The notes under the pieces are model-generated. The model searched no databases. It saw only the letters and a list, made by a program, of their open reading frames with translations, and was not told where the DNA came from. The translations under genes and the position numbers were made by a program. From the NCBI RefSeq assembly GCF_029892065.1, contig NZ_CP120373.1, forward strand, positions 744,001-808,000: DNA of 64,000 bases, given 5' to 3'. Of this stretch, positions 19,676 to 28,927 are shown piece by piece (the first letter of the stretch is position 1; each line of letters begins with the position of its first letter). Source of the DNA: Sinorhizobium garamanticum (lineage in GTDB: Bacteria > Pseudomonadota > Alphaproteobacteria > Rhizobiales > Rhizobiaceae).

Positions 19676-20454
19676 GCGGCCAGCACCTCTCCGGGCGGCG
19701 CCTTCGCACCGGTCATGAAGGCAACTGCATCGGACATCGTGTAGTCCTTGGGATTGATGACGCAGAGGCGCCGGCCGAGACGGTGGATGTGGATCCGGTC
19801 CGCCACCTCGAAGACGTGCGGCATATTGTGCGAGATCAAGACGATCGGCAGGCCACGGCGGCGAACGTCGAGGATCAGTTCCAGCACGCGCCGGCTTTCC
19901 TTGACGCCGAGCGCCGCGGTCGGTTCGTCCATGATCACGACCTTCGAGCCGAAGGCGGCAGCGCGCGCGACGGCGACACCCTGGCGCTGGCCCCCAGACA
20001 GCGTTTCCACCGCCTGGTTGATATTCTGGATCGTCATCAGGCCGAGCTCGGTGAGCTTTGCCCGCGCTTGCTTTTCCATGGCCGCGCGGTCCAGCGAGCG
20101 GAACCACTTGCCCATGATGCCGGGCTTGCGGATCTCTCGGCCGAGGAACATGTTGTCGGCGATCGATAGCGCCGGAGACAGGGCGAGGTTCTGATAGACG
20201 GTCTCGATACCGGCCTTCCTGGCTTCCATCGGCGAGCGGAAATGGATGGGCTGGCCCTCGAGCCGGATCTCGCCCTCGTCAGGGGTGATGGCGCCGGAGA
20301 TCGCCTTGATCATCGTGGATTTGCCGGCGCCGTTGTCGCCGATCACGGCCAGGATTTCACCCGGGTAGAGATCGAAATCGGCGTGGTCGAGAGCGGTCAC
20401 GCGACCGTAGCGCTTGACGAGACCGCGAGCGGTGAGAAGGGGTTGTTGTGCCAT
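19672..20454 (-). CDS. frcA: FrcA, ATPase of the fructose ABC transporter
   Basis: A 260-aa ABC ATPase with a single nucleotide-binding domain. Walker A is GDNGAGKSTMIKA, the Q-loop lies at ETVYQNLAL, the signature is LSGGQRQGVAVARAA and Walker B is KVVIMDEPTAALG. Most sugar CUT2 ATPases (RbsA/XylG) have two such domains in ~500 aa; the Frc type has one, as here. The start overlaps the frcC stop by one base (TGATG). It powers import of fructose, and also mannose and ribose as reported for S. meliloti. Confidence 0.95.
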   Translation of the reverse strand: MAQQPLLTARGLVKRYGRVTALDHADFDLYPGEILAVIGDNGAGKSTMIKAISGAITPDEGEIRLEGQPIHFRSPMEARKAGIETVYQNLALSPALSIADNMFLGREIRKPGIMGKWFRSLDRAAMEKQARAKLTELGLMTIQNINQAVETLSGGQRQGVAVARAAAFGSKVVIMDEPTAALGVKESRRVLELILDVRRRGLPIVLISHNMPHVFEVADRIHIHRLGRRLCVINPKDYTMSDAVAFMTGAKAPPGEVLAA

Positions 20455-21536
20455 CAGGCTGCTACCTTTCTGATCCACTGGTCGACTGCGACGGCGATGA
20501 TGATCAGCAAGCCGATCAGGAGATAGGTCCATTGCGGGTCCGTGCCCATGAGGCGAAGCCCGAGCGAGAAGACGCCGACGATCAGCGCGCCGAAGATCAT
20601 GCCAAGAATGGAGCCGCGGCCGCCGAACAGCGAGATGCCGCCGATCACCACGGCGGTAATCGATTCGATGTTCGCGAACTGGCCTGCTGTCGGAGACACC
20701 GAGCCGATACGGCCGATCAGGGCCCAGCCGGCAAGCGCGCAGATGAGGCCCGACAGGGTGTAGATGGTGACGAGCATGCCCTTCACATTGACGCCGGCGA
20801 GCTTGGCCGCCTCCGGGTCGTCGCCGACCGCGTAGACATAGCGCCCCCAGGCGGTGCGGTTGAGCACGTACCAGAGCAGGGCCACGAGGAGCACCATGGC
20901 AACGACGCCATAGGTGAACACCGCATTGCCGATGCGGAAATTCTGACCGAAGAACTGCAGGATCGACGCATTGGCGGAGATATCCTGGGCCCGGATCGTC
21001 TCGTTGGCGGAATAGAGGAAGTTGGAGGCGAGCACGATCTGCCACATGCCGAGCGTGACGATGAAGGGCGGCAGCTTCATGCGCGCAACGAGCGTGCCAT
21101 TAATGAAGCCGCAGAGCGCCCCGACGCCGAGACCGCAGAGGACCGAGAAGGCCGGCGGCAGGCCGTAGCGGAAGGTGAACTGCCCCATGACCACCGATGA
21201 CAGCACCATCATGGCGCCGACCGAAAGATCGATGCCGGCCGTCAGCACGACGAGCGTCTGCGCGGCGCCGACGATGCCGACGATCGCCACCTGCTGCAGG
21301 ATGAGCGTCATCGTGAAGGCCGAAAAGAACTTGCCGCCGAGGATGGCGCCGAAGGCGATCAACGACAGGACCAGCACGATCAGCGGAACGGCGGCCGGAC
21401 TTGAATGAAGGAAATGCTGGAGCTTCTGAAGTGGCGTCTTGTCATGCGTGTCGAAGGACGCCACTTCCGTCGAGCTGTTGACCAGGACTTTTTCGAATTC
21501 CTGGGATGTCGGTGCGGCTGTATTTGGTTCGCCCAT
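20454..21536 (-). CDS. frcC: FrcC, permease of the fructose ABC transporter
   Basis: A 360-aa CUT2-type inner-membrane permease with about nine or ten helices after a ~45-residue polar N-terminal extension. The motifs LTAGIDLSVGAMM, the coupling-region EAAKLAGVNV and the IGGISLFGGRGSI loop are typical of RbsC-like permeases. GGGAGGAGTCTCC precedes the ATG at 21536. It would form the channel with FrcA for substrate delivered by FrcB. It is 213 bp downstream of frcB; a stable hairpin lies in that gap. Confidence 0.95.
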   Translation of the reverse strand: MGEPNTAAPTSQEFEKVLVNSSTEVASFDTHDKTPLQKLQHFLHSSPAAVPLIVLVLSLIAFGAILGGKFFSAFTMTLILQQVAIVGIVGAAQTLVVLTAGIDLSVGAMMVLSSVVMGQFTFRYGLPPAFSVLCGLGVGALCGFINGTLVARMKLPPFIVTLGMWQIVLASNFLYSANETIRAQDISANASILQFFGQNFRIGNAVFTYGVVAMVLLVALLWYVLNRTAWGRYVYAVGDDPEAAKLAGVNVKGMLVTIYTLSGLICALAGWALIGRIGSVSPTAGQFANIESITAVVIGGISLFGGRGSILGMIFGALIVGVFSLGLRLMGTDPQWTYLLIGLLIIIAVAVDQWIRKVAA

Positions 21537-21677
21537 GGAGACTCCTCCCGTGAACCCCACTCCCAAGGGGGTTGCATTGCTGCCGGATGCGGCCCGCCTG
21601 TGATCGCGGCGCGTTTCAGCAATTACTAAAAATTGCGCAGGTTTTCCGCGCCTTGTCAAAGACTGCGGCGCTTACGC

Positions 21678-21703
21678 GAAGGGCGGCCGGGGCCGCCCTT
21701 CCC
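21678..21703 (-). terminator. Hairpin between frcB and frcC
   Basis: AAGGGCGGCC and GGCCGCCCTT form a ten-base-pair GC-rich stem with a small loop directly after the frcB stop. There is no U-run on the minus strand. A 3'-stabilising or partial-termination hairpin that raises binding-protein level relative to the permease is the likely role. Confidence 0.6.
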
Positions 21704-21749
21704 TGTCACGTGATCTGTCTGGACATTATTTGTCTGGACTGGGAGCCAA

Positions 21750-22775
21750 TCAGCCCCAGCACTTCTCGGTGCCGACCTTCGTGTCGATCGACTCGACACC
21801 CGAGACCGGCTTGTCGGTGACAAGCGAAACGCCGGTATCGACGAAGTCCTTGCCTTCGGTCGGCTTTGGCTTTTCGCCGGTGTCGGCGAACTTCTTGATC
21901 GCTTCGATGCCGAGCGCGGCCATCATCAGCGGATATTGCTGGGATGTCGCACCGATGACGCCCTCGGCGACGTTCTTGACGCCCGGGCAACCACCGTCGA
22001 CGGAAACGATCAGCACGTCCTTTTCACGGCCAACTGCTTTCAGCGCCTCATAGGCACCGGCGGCGGCCGGTTCGTTGATGGTGTGCACGACGTTGATGGT
22101 CGGGTCCTTCTGGAGAAGGTTCTCCATGGCCGTACGACCGCCTTCTTCGTTGCCGTTGGTGACGTCGTGGCCGACGATACGCGCGTCGTCCTCGTCACCG
22201 ATCTTGTTCGGGTCCTTCGGATCGATGCCGAAGCCGATCATGAAGCCCTGGTCGCGCAGAACGTCGACGGTCGGCTGCGATGGCGTCAGGTCGAGGAACG
22301 CGACCTTCGCATCCTTGGCGGCGTCACCGAGCGTCGCGGCCGCCCACTGGCCGATCAGCTTGCCGGCCAGCAAATTGTCCGTCGCAAAGGTGGCGTCGGC
22401 GGCATCAAGCGGCTCCAGAGGCGTGTCGAGCGCAATGACCAGCAAGCCGGCTTCGCGTGCCTTCTGCACCTGCGGCACGATGCCCTTGGTGTCGGATGCC
22501 GTCAGCAGGATGCCCTTGGCGCCATCGGCAATGCAGGTTTCGATCGCCGCAACCTGGCTTTCGGAATCACCGTCGATCTTTCCGGCATAGGATTTCAGCG
22601 TCATGCCCAGTTCCTGGGCCTTGGCGGTGGCACCTTCCTTCATCTTCACGAAGAAGGGGTTGGTGTCAGTCTTGGTGATGAGGCAGGCGGAGATATCGGC
22701 TGCCTGCGACGGCGAAGCGAAGGCCACGCCAAGCGCGAGCGCGCCGAATGCGGCAGAAAGAACTGTTTTCTTCAT
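21750..22775 (-). CDS. frcB: FrcB, periplasmic fructose-binding protein
   Basis: A 341-aa periplasmic sugar-binding protein. The N-terminal signal peptide [20 protein letters not shown] is followed by SPSQAADIS, with cleavage near residue 25. The type 1 binding-protein fold shows [25 protein letters not shown] and [23 protein letters not shown] lies 4 bp before the ATG. It delivers fructose (and probably mannose and ribose, as in S. meliloti) to FrcC/FrcA. It is first in the operon and divergent from frcR. Confidence 0.96.
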   Translation of the reverse strand: MKKTVLSAAFGALALGVAFASPSQAADISACLITKTDTNPFFVKMKEGATAKAQELGMTLKSYAGKIDGDSESQVAAIETCIADGAKGILLTASDTKGIVPQVQKAREAGLLVIALDTPLEPLDAADATFATDNLLAGKLIGQWAAATLGDAAKDAKVAFLDLTPSQPTVDVLRDQGFMIGFGIDPKDPNKIGDEDDARIVGHDVTNGNEEGGRTAMENLLQKDPTINVVHTINEPAAAGAYEALKAVGREKDVLIVSVDGGCPGVKNVAEGVIGATSQQYPLMMAALGIEAIKKFADTGEKPKPTEGKDFVDTGVSLVTDKPVSGVESIDTKVGTEKCWG

Positions 22776-23159
22776 AAAACCCTCCCAAGGATGAAAAACG
22801 CCGGTGGACCGGCACAGGCACCGCCGCCGCAGCATTCTCCTCCTGCGGACGGCGCTTCCGAAGGTAAGTCAAACACCAAACTTTCTGGGTGTCAATAAAT
22901 AAATCAAATTGAATTATTATTCCGTTGTGTCATTCTTAGGCCCGGGACGAGCTTGGAGGAACCCGGACCGTCCGGCAAATTGACAGATCGACGTGAAGTG
23001 GAAACAACAGACTCGCGCCAAGCGAGCATCTACAGCGCCTCGCGTCCGATCAGCCGCGCAAGGACCGCTGTAGAACTTTGAATTTGCTGCATGATTTGTC
23101 CTTGGATCGGCCCCGATTTAAGGAATCTTGCCGCGGTGCCAACGGGAGGAGACGGTGGC
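22776..23159. promoter_or_regulatory. Divergent frcB/frcR control region
   Basis: A 384-bp gap between frcB (minus) and frcR (plus). The AT-rich segment near 22895-22925 (AATAAATCAAATTGAATTATTATTCC) is the least GC-rich part and is the likely promoter/operator zone. A RIME element occupies 23030-23131, between the shared region and frcR. No exact operator for the ROK-type regulator can be assigned. Confidence 0.45.
23030..23131 (+). repeat. RIME-type mosaic element upstream of frcR
   Basis: CTACAGCGCCTCGCGTCC...GGACCGCTGTAG hairpin, then CTTTGAATTTGCTGCATGATTTGTCC with the second palindrome GGATCGGCCCCGATTTAAGG. The usual final CATGCAGTAG is missing, so the 3' end is slightly truncated. It lies in the 5' region of frcR. 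Confidence 0.85.
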
Positions 23160-24392
23160 ATGTCACTGACAGACGATTCCCGCGGGGGATCGACGCAACC
23201 GGACGTGATCGACCCGAGCGGCGGAGCGAACCAGACCCGCGTGCGCGCCTATAACGAGCGCCTGGTCATGTCGCTGGTCCGCCGCCACGGCAGCCTGTCG
23301 AAAGCGGACATCGCCCGGCGCTCCGGCCTCTCCGCCCAAACCGTCTCGGTCATCATGCGCGCGCTGGAACGCGACGGCCTTTTGATCCGCGGCGCCCCAG
23401 TACGCGGCCGCGTCGGTCAGCCCTCGATCCCGATGCGCCTCAATCCGGATGCGGTCTACTCCTTCGGAATCAAGATCGGCCGGCGCAGTGCCGACCTGGT
23501 TTTGATGGATTTCGTCGGCAATATCCGGCTGCATCTGCATCAGATCCATACCTACCCGCTCCCCGAGGATCTCGTCACCTTCATCGTCGGCGGCATCGAA
23601 AAGCTCGAGCAGCAACTCGCGCCCGAGCAGCGCGCGCGGATCGCCGGCGTCGGTATCGCGACGCCCTTCGAACTCTGGAACTGGGCCGAGGAAGTCGGCG
23701 CGCCACGAGAAGAAATGGATCGGTGGCGTGATACCAACCTGCAGGCGGCCGTGGCCGCGCGGATACGACACCCGGTCTTTCTGCAGAACGACGGAACGAG
23801 CGCCTGTGGAGCGGAGCTCGCCTTCGGCGTCGGCTCGAGTTACCCCGATTTCGTCTATTTCTACATCGGCTCCTTCATCGGCGGCGGCATCGTCCTAAAC
23901 TCGGCTCTCTTTTCCGGGCGGACCGGGACCGCAGGAGCTGTCGGCCCGCTGCCGGTCGCCGGCAAGGACGGCAAGTCCACGCAATTGCTGAAGATCGCTT
24001 CGGTCTTCGTGCTTGAAAACCTGCTGCGCGAGCGCGGCATCGATCCGCAGCCGCTCTGGTATTCGGCGGACGATTGGATCGACTTCGGCGAACCGCTCGA
24101 GATCTGGATCCAGGACACCGCCGCAGCCCTTGCCCAGGCCGTTGTCTCCGCCGCGTCAATCATCGATTTCTCGGCGGCAGTCATCGATGGCGGCTTTCCT
24201 TCCTGGGTGCGGGCGCGCATCCTTGCGGCGACGCGTCGGGCCCTGCAAACTCTCGACCTCCAGGGGGTGACGGTTCCGGATCTTGTCGAAGGTGCGGTCG
24301 GGAGCCACGCCCGAGCGATCGGCGGCGCGAGCCTTCCGCTATTTTCGCGCTATCTGCTGGACACCAATGTCCTCTTCAAGGAGCTTAGTTAA
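23160..24392 (+). CDS. frcR: FrcR, ROK-family regulator of the fructose operon
   Basis: A 410-aa ROK-family regulator. An N-terminal winged helix (about residues 25-80) with GSLSKADIARRSGLSAQTVS is followed by a ROK sugar-sensor domain, with EMDRWRDTNL and SFIGGGIVLNS in the kinase-like part. The canonical ROK zinc-Cys cluster CXCGXXGC is not seen, as is common in regulator members. The start is the ATG at 23160, preceded by GGGAGGAGAC, not the longer upstream frame. It is divergent from frcBCAK and overlaps the mutarotase gene by one base (TAATG). Confidence 0.92.
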   Translation: MSLTDDSRGGSTQPDVIDPSGGANQTRVRAYNERLVMSLVRRHGSLSKADIARRSGLSAQTVSVIMRALERDGLLIRGAPVRGRVGQPSIPMRLNPDAVYSFGIKIGRRSADLVLMDFVGNIRLHLHQIHTYPLPEDLVTFIVGGIEKLEQQLAPEQRARIAGVGIATPFELWNWAEEVGAPREEMDRWRDTNLQAAVAARIRHPVFLQNDGTSACGAELAFGVGSSYPDFVYFYIGSFIGGGIVLNSALFSGRTGTAGAVGPLPVAGKDGKSTQLLKIASVFVLENLLRERGIDPQPLWYSADDWIDFGEPLEIWIQDTAAALAQAVVSAASIIDFSAAVIDGGFPSWVRARILAATRRALQTLDLQGVTVPDLVEGAVGSHARAIGGASLPLFSRYLLDTNVLFKELS

Positions 24393-24820
24393 TGTTGAAA
24401 GGAATAAACCCGCTGCTCGGTCCGGAGCTTCTTTCGGCGCTGAGGGCAATGGGTCACGGCGACGAGATCGCGCTCGTCGACGGTAATTATCCGGGCCAGG
24501 AACACGCGCGTCGTCTTGTCCGCCTCGACGGACACGGCCTCATCCCGGTGCTCGACGCGATCTTAAGCGTCCTGCCAATCGACGATTTTGTGCCTGAGGC
24601 GATCTTCCGCGCCACCGTCAAACAGGACAAGCACGCGCTCGACCCTGTGCATCGGGAAATCATCGAATGCTGCGGCAGGCATGAGCCATCACAGAAGGTG
24701 GTGCCGCTGCTCGGCGCCGACTTCTATCCCCGCGTGAAGGCCGCCCATACGGTGGTGCAGACCAGCGAACCGCGCCTTTATGGCAACGTCATTCTCCGCA
24801 AGGGCGTCATCTACCCCTGA
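24392..24820 (+). CDS. RbsD/FucU-family sugar mutarotase
   Basis: A 142-aa protein of the RbsD/FucU family, which interconverts anomers or ring forms of sugars. The conserved GHGDEIALVDGNYP segment includes H22, equivalent to the catalytic histidine. RATVKQDKHALDP and PRLYGNVILRKGVIYP are FucU-like. Its ATG overlaps the frcR stop (TAATG), so it is translationally coupled to the regulator. With the fructose transporter next door, it probably adjusts the anomeric form of the imported sugar; the exact sugar is inferred. Confidence 0.88.
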   Translation: MLKGINPLLGPELLSALRAMGHGDEIALVDGNYPGQEHARRLVRLDGHGLIPVLDAILSVLPIDDFVPEAIFRATVKQDKHALDPVHREIIECCGRHEPSQKVVPLLGADFYPRVKAAHTVVQTSEPRLYGNVILRKGVIYP

Positions 24821-24837
24821 CATCACGCGACGATGCG

Positions 24838-24870
24838 AAAAACCCGCCGGGGACAGCCGGCGGGCTTTTT
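24838..24870. terminator. Bidirectional terminator between the mutarotase gene and doxX
   Basis: Stem CCCGCCGG / CCGGCGGG around GGACAG, followed by CTTTTTG on the plus strand and preceded by GAAAAA, giving a U-run on the minus strand as well. It suits the two convergent genes. Confidence 0.9.
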
Positions 24871-24898
24871 GTTTTGGTCGAAAGCTTTTCGTCACGCC

Positions 24899-25339
24899 TT
24901 ATGCGGTGGCGAGGGCCTTTCCCGTGCGGGCATCGAGCGAAAGCGCGCCTGGACCGAAGGCGGCCAGCACCAGGAAGGCACCGGCGATCGTGATGTTCTT
25001 CATCAGCATGATCTGGTTGAAGACGGTCAGCAGGCCGTTTGCAGCCGGCGGGAAGTCCGGAACGTTGATCGCGCCGCTATGGAAGACGAGACCGGTAACC
25101 AGGCAGAAAGCGGCCAGCAGATAGGACGCAATGCGCGTCTGGAAACCGACGAGGACCGCAACACCGGCGACCAGCTCAAACAGGCCGGCGAGGTAGGCGA
25201 GTGCCGTTGCAGCCGGCCATCCGGCGCCGGCGATCATGCCAGCGGTTGCCGCCGGATCGGTCAGCTTGCCGAAGCCCGACATGATAAAGATGATCGAAAG
25301 GAGGATGCGCCCGATGAGGACGATAACATTCTGAGGCAT
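24899..25339 (-). CDS. DoxX-family membrane protein
   Basis: A 146-aa protein with four predicted membrane helices (about residues 5-25, 45-65, 70-90, 105-135). The motif LIGRILLSIIFIMSGFGKLTDP is typical of the DoxX family. GGAGCCTCGCGC precedes the ATG at 25339. DoxX proteins are linked to redox, thiosulfate or stress responses in various bacteria, but no specific activity can be claimed. It is divergent from the Crp-like regulator gene with a 216-bp gap. Confidence 0.85.
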   Translation of the reverse strand: MPQNVIVLIGRILLSIIFIMSGFGKLTDPAATAGMIAGAGWPAATALAYLAGLFELVAGVAVLVGFQTRIASYLLAAFCLVTGLVFHSGAINVPDFPPAANGLLTVFNQIMLMKNITIAGAFLVLAAFGPGALSLDARTGKALATA

Positions 25340-25555
25340 GCGCGAGGCTCCTGTTGGAAACGTGTTGGCAGCAGAAATATCAGCATTTTCAAAAACATCT
25401 AGCTGCACAACCGACGACACATCGTTCACAATGTGGAGACAGAAGCCGCCTATCGTCAACCGGCCCTTGGTCCAACCAACTCTTTTCTGTTGCAAGGAAG
25501 GACGGACTGGGTGAAGAATTTCAACGCTTTGCAAGGGGAACGCAGGGGAGAACTC

Positions 25556-26260
25556 ATGAGCGAAGTCAACAGGAGCCCGGCCTTCTGGCGATCCTTTCCG
25601 ATTTTCGAGGAGTTCGACAAGGAGACGCTGATGGAGCTCGCCGGTATCGCCACGTACCGGAGATGGCCGGCAGGCACGGTCATCTTCCAGCGCGGCGACG
25701 AAGGCAACTACATGGTTGTCGTGGTTTCAGGCCGCATCAAGCTCTCGCTGTTCACGCCTCAGGGCCGCGAACTGATGCTGCGCCAGCATGAGGCGGGCGC
25801 ACTCTTCGGTGAAATGGCTCTGCTCGACGGCCAGCCGCGGTCGGCCGATGCGACGGCGGTCATCGCATCCGAAGGCTACGTGATCGGCAAGAAGGCCTTC
25901 CTCGATCTCATCATCCACAGGCCGCAGATCGCCGAGGCTGTGATCCGCTTCCTGTGCGCGCAGCTACGCGATACCACAGAGCGGCTGGAAACGATCGCGC
26001 TCTACGACCTCAACGCCCGCGTCGCCCGCTTCTTTTTGGCAACGCTCAAACAGATTCACGGCCAGGAGCTTCCTAGCAGCGCCAATCTGCGTCTAGCCTT
26101 GAGCCAGACCGACATTGCCGCCATTCTCGGCGCGAGCCGGCCAAAGGTGAATCGCGCCATTCTCTCACTTGAGGAATGCGGTGCGCTGAAGCGCACGGAC
26201 GGCATCATTTGCTGCAACGTCGATCGCCTCCTGAGTGTCGCCGATCCCGAGGAGGGCTAG
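25556..26260 (+). CDS. clr: Crp/Fnr-type cAMP receptor, Clr-like
   Basis: A 234-aa Crp-type regulator. The cyclic-nucleotide pocket motif FGEMALLDGQPRSADAT is intact, with the Arg-Ser pair that contacts phosphate and base. The C-terminal helix-turn-helix reads LALSQTDIAAILGASRPKV. The start at 25556 is supported by AGGGGAG; a longer frame from 25433 lacks a ribosome site. It is followed after 5 bp by the adenylate cyclase gene. This pairing and the further neighbours match my recollection of the S. meliloti clr-cyaD1 locus, whose Clr protein responds to 3',5'-cAMP; the symbol rests on synteny and motif. Confidence 0.88.
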   Translation: MSEVNRSPAFWRSFPIFEEFDKETLMELAGIATYRRWPAGTVIFQRGDEGNYMVVVVSGRIKLSLFTPQGRELMLRQHEAGALFGEMALLDGQPRSADATAVIASEGYVIGKKAFLDLIIHRPQIAEAVIRFLCAQLRDTTERLETIALYDLNARVARFFLATLKQIHGQELPSSANLRLALSQTDIAAILGASRPKVNRAILSLEECGALKRTDGIICCNVDRLLSVADPEEG

Positions 26261-26265
26261 CTCGA

Positions 26266-28146
26266 TTGCGTGCGAAGCACCGCCGCCACCATCGCGTCAC
26301 CCCGCTCTTCGGCGGGATCGTCGCAAGCCTGGCGGCGGCGCTGCTTCTCTATCTCTACGGCGAAACCGTCTTCAAAACGCCGCGCGAACTTTTCTTCGAC
26401 AACCTCACGCAATGGGTGACCTCGCCCCGGTCACCGGACATCACCGTTATCGACATCGATCGCAAGGCGCATGAGGCGCTGGGCTCCGGAAACTGGGGCC
26501 GGGCGGCGACGGCAGCGCTGATATCGCGGCTGGCCAAGGCGCGAGCGAAGGTGATTGCGATCGATTTCGTTTTCAGCTCCGAATGCGGGGCCGACGCCGC
26601 CGGCAATGTCGCGCTTGCTTCCGCGATCGCGGAGGCACCTGTCGTTCTGGGCTTTCTCGCCGCTGACCGTGCGCTGGAGCATCCGCGTCCGGTTCCACCG
26701 CTCGCCCTGCGACGCCCGCTTGCGGTACCGGAGCCGTGGTTCATTGCCGGGGCGGAAACATCCTGCCCGGCGTTCATGGACCGGTCCAAGGCGGCGGCGG
26801 CCGGCTTTCTCGTCGGCGACGAGGATGCACGCGTGCGGCGGGCGCAGGCTTTCGCGATCCTCGGCGACGACGCCTACCCCGCACTCGCGATCGAAGCGGG
26901 ACGGCTCGCGGCCGGGAGCAGCACGCCGGTGCTCGGCGGCGAGCCTGCCTGGCTCAGACTCGACCATGCCTTCATCCCCCTCGACGAGGCGGGAAACTTG
27001 CGCTTCGTGGCAAGCTCGGAAGATGCAATTGCTGCACGCACGCTCTCGGCTGCCGACGTCATGGCAAACACGGCCGATCGGAACCGCTTTGCGGGCAAAC
27101 TGGTCTTCATCGGTAGCAGCATGCCGAGCCTCGGCGGGCTGAGGCCCAGCGCCTCGATGCCGCTTGAGCCCTCGGTGCAGATCCACGCCGACATCGCCAA
27201 CGCAATCATCACCGGCTTCGTTCCCTATCGGTATGGCGGGCTGCCGCTCCTGGAAGCCTTGTTCAGCTTCGCCGCCGGCACGCTTGCAGCCGTTGGCGCG
27301 ACGCGGCTTCGGCCGCTCGCAACGCTGGGCCTCGGCTTCCTCGCGCTGCTCTTCGTCGTCGCCGGCGCCGGCGGGATTTATGCCGCGACGGGCTGGCTCG
27401 TCGATGCCGTCGGCATCGGTGCGGCGCTCATTGCTGTGCTCGTGGTTACGAGTGCGCTGCAACTCGCCCACGTGCGCCGCGCCGAAGCGATCGCCCGGCA
27501 GAAATTTTCGCAATACCTGCCGCAGTCCGTGGTCGCGCGCTACATCGACCAGCCGAATGCCGGCCGCGTGGCCGGCGAGGAACGCGTGGTCACCGCCCTC
27601 TTCACCGATATCGAGGGATTCTCGACGCTCGCCCACAAGCTCGGTCCTCGCGAGCTCGTGGCCCTCCTCGACGTCTATTTCGCGGAGGTGAACGCGCTGG
27701 TCTCCCGCCACGGCGGCATGGTCGACAAGGTGGTCGGCGATGCCGTGCATGCGCTCTTCAACGCACCGGAAGACCTCGACGATCACGTCAACAAGGCGAT
27801 CGAATGCGCCGTGGCGATCCACGCCTTGACCGAAGAAATGCGGCGGCGGCCGCAGTTTTCAAAAAACAGTTTCGGCCGGACGCGGATCGGCGTCGAAACA
27901 GGGCCGGCCATACTCGGCGAGGTAGGCGCGGGCGGCAAGCTCGACTACACCGCTCATGGCGACGCAGTGAACCTCGCGGCGCGGCTTCAGGACGCGAACA
28001 AATTCCTCGGAACGGCAATCTGCATCGGGCCGGCGGCAGCGGCGCAGTCGGTCGCGCCTCTTCGGGCGCTGGGACTCCATGACATCCGCGGTTTCGGGCC
28101 GATGGAGCTTTTCACCGTCGCGGAGCCGCCATCACCGGCGGCGTGA
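26266..28146 (+). CDS. cyaD1: CHASE2-domain class III adenylate cyclase, CyaD1-like
   Basis: A 626-aa receptor cyclase if it starts at the TTG of 26266, which has GGAGGG 9 bp upstream; no good ATG is present. Order: one membrane helix (about 14-32), an extracytoplasmic CHASE2 sensor domain (about 35-320), three more helices (about 325-400), then the cyclase domain. Metal aspartates lie in LFTDIEGFS (about residue 445) and VVGDAVHALF (about 490); NLAARLQDAN supplies the transition-state residues. It would make cAMP for the Crp-like regulator just upstream. The N-terminal start is the main uncertainty. Confidence 0.88.
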   Translation: MRAKHRRHHRVTPLFGGIVASLAAALLLYLYGETVFKTPRELFFDNLTQWVTSPRSPDITVIDIDRKAHEALGSGNWGRAATAALISRLAKARAKVIAIDFVFSSECGADAAGNVALASAIAEAPVVLGFLAADRALEHPRPVPPLALRRPLAVPEPWFIAGAETSCPAFMDRSKAAAAGFLVGDEDARVRRAQAFAILGDDAYPALAIEAGRLAAGSSTPVLGGEPAWLRLDHAFIPLDEAGNLRFVASSEDAIAARTLSAADVMANTADRNRFAGKLVFIGSSMPSLGGLRPSASMPLEPSVQIHADIANAIITGFVPYRYGGLPLLEALFSFAAGTLAAVGATRLRPLATLGLGFLALLFVVAGAGGIYAATGWLVDAVGIGAALIAVLVVTSALQLAHVRRAEAIARQKFSQYLPQSVVARYIDQPNAGRVAGEERVVTALFTDIEGFSTLAHKLGPRELVALLDVYFAEVNALVSRHGGMVDKVVGDAVHALFNAPEDLDDHVNKAIECAVAIHALTEEMRRRPQFSKNSFGRTRIGVETGPAILGEVGAGGKLDYTAHGDAVNLAARLQDANKFLGTAICIGPAAAAQSVAPLRALGLHDIRGFGPMELFTVAEPPSPAA

Positions 28147-28155
28147 CGGCGTGCG

Positions 28156-28773
28156 TTACAGTAAGCCGACGCTCGCATAGGCTTCCCGGATACGGGCCTG
28201 CCCCCAGTTTGTCGGCTCCGATGGTGCCGCGCCGGGCCGGTCGAAGTCGACGCCCTGGCCGGCCGCAACCGTGCGCGTCACACCGCCGCCCTGGACCGAG
28301 ACCGCTCCACGCTCCACGAAAACGGCGAAGGCCGCCCGGCTCGGGCCGCAGAAGAACTTCGTACCGCGCACGCCGATCATCCCGAAAGCCGTGCGCACCG
28401 CCACGTCCACCTTCGAAAGCCCTTCCGGCCGGTCGAACACCATCCGGCCGAGACCGAGCTCGAGCGTGCCGCCCTGACCGGCGATGAAGCTGTCGATCAA
28501 GAGTTCCGTTTGAGGGCCGAGCAGGATGCGCGTTTCGTTGAGCGCCAGATCGGCAAAGCTGTTGGTGCTCGTCGACACATAATCGTTGTCGAGAACGTCA
28601 CCACCAACGGCAAGCCGCGCCTCGTCCTCTCCCTGCCGACGGCGAACATTGCCGCGTATCTTTTCCGCCTTGCCGACCACGGAAATGGGCGCCGCGTGCG
28701 CCGACGGGCCGGCGACCGCCGCCAGCATCAGGCCGCCGACAAAGCTCCGCCTTTTCACATAAATCTGCCGCAT
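28156..28773 (-). CDS. Secreted FecR-domain protein
   Basis: A 205-aa protein with a signal peptide that looks like a Sec or twin-arginine leader (KRRSFVGGLMLAAVAGPSAHA, cleavage near residue 28). A FecR-type fold follows, with the repeat-like features NSFADLALNETRILLGPQTE and TAFGMIGVRGTKFF. It faces away from the upstream SEL1 gene and is convergent with the cyclase gene. In S. meliloti the Clr-regulated gene of this locus has been studied; whether this is that gene is inferred. A Clr-type box lies 155 bp upstream of its start. Its biochemical activity is unknown. Confidence 0.8.
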   Translation of the reverse strand: MRQIYVKRRSFVGGLMLAAVAGPSAHAAPISVVGKAEKIRGNVRRRQGEDEARLAVGGDVLDNDYVSTSTNSFADLALNETRILLGPQTELLIDSFIAGQGGTLELGLGRMVFDRPEGLSKVDVAVRTAFGMIGVRGTKFFCGPSRAAFAVFVERGAVSVQGGGVTRTVAAGQGVDFDRPGAAPSEPTNWGQARIREAYASVGLL

Positions 28774-28927
28774 CGGCCTTGCTCGCTGCCTCTCGCAACG
28801 CTCCCTGTTCGAGCCTCCGGCGTTTTTCGAGGATAACCGCATGCATAGGCGAAGCAAGACGCATCTCGCCTTAGCGCGACGCAGGCACTCCTCAATCGCG
28901 ACTTCGCCGCCCGATCCCAATCGCCGC

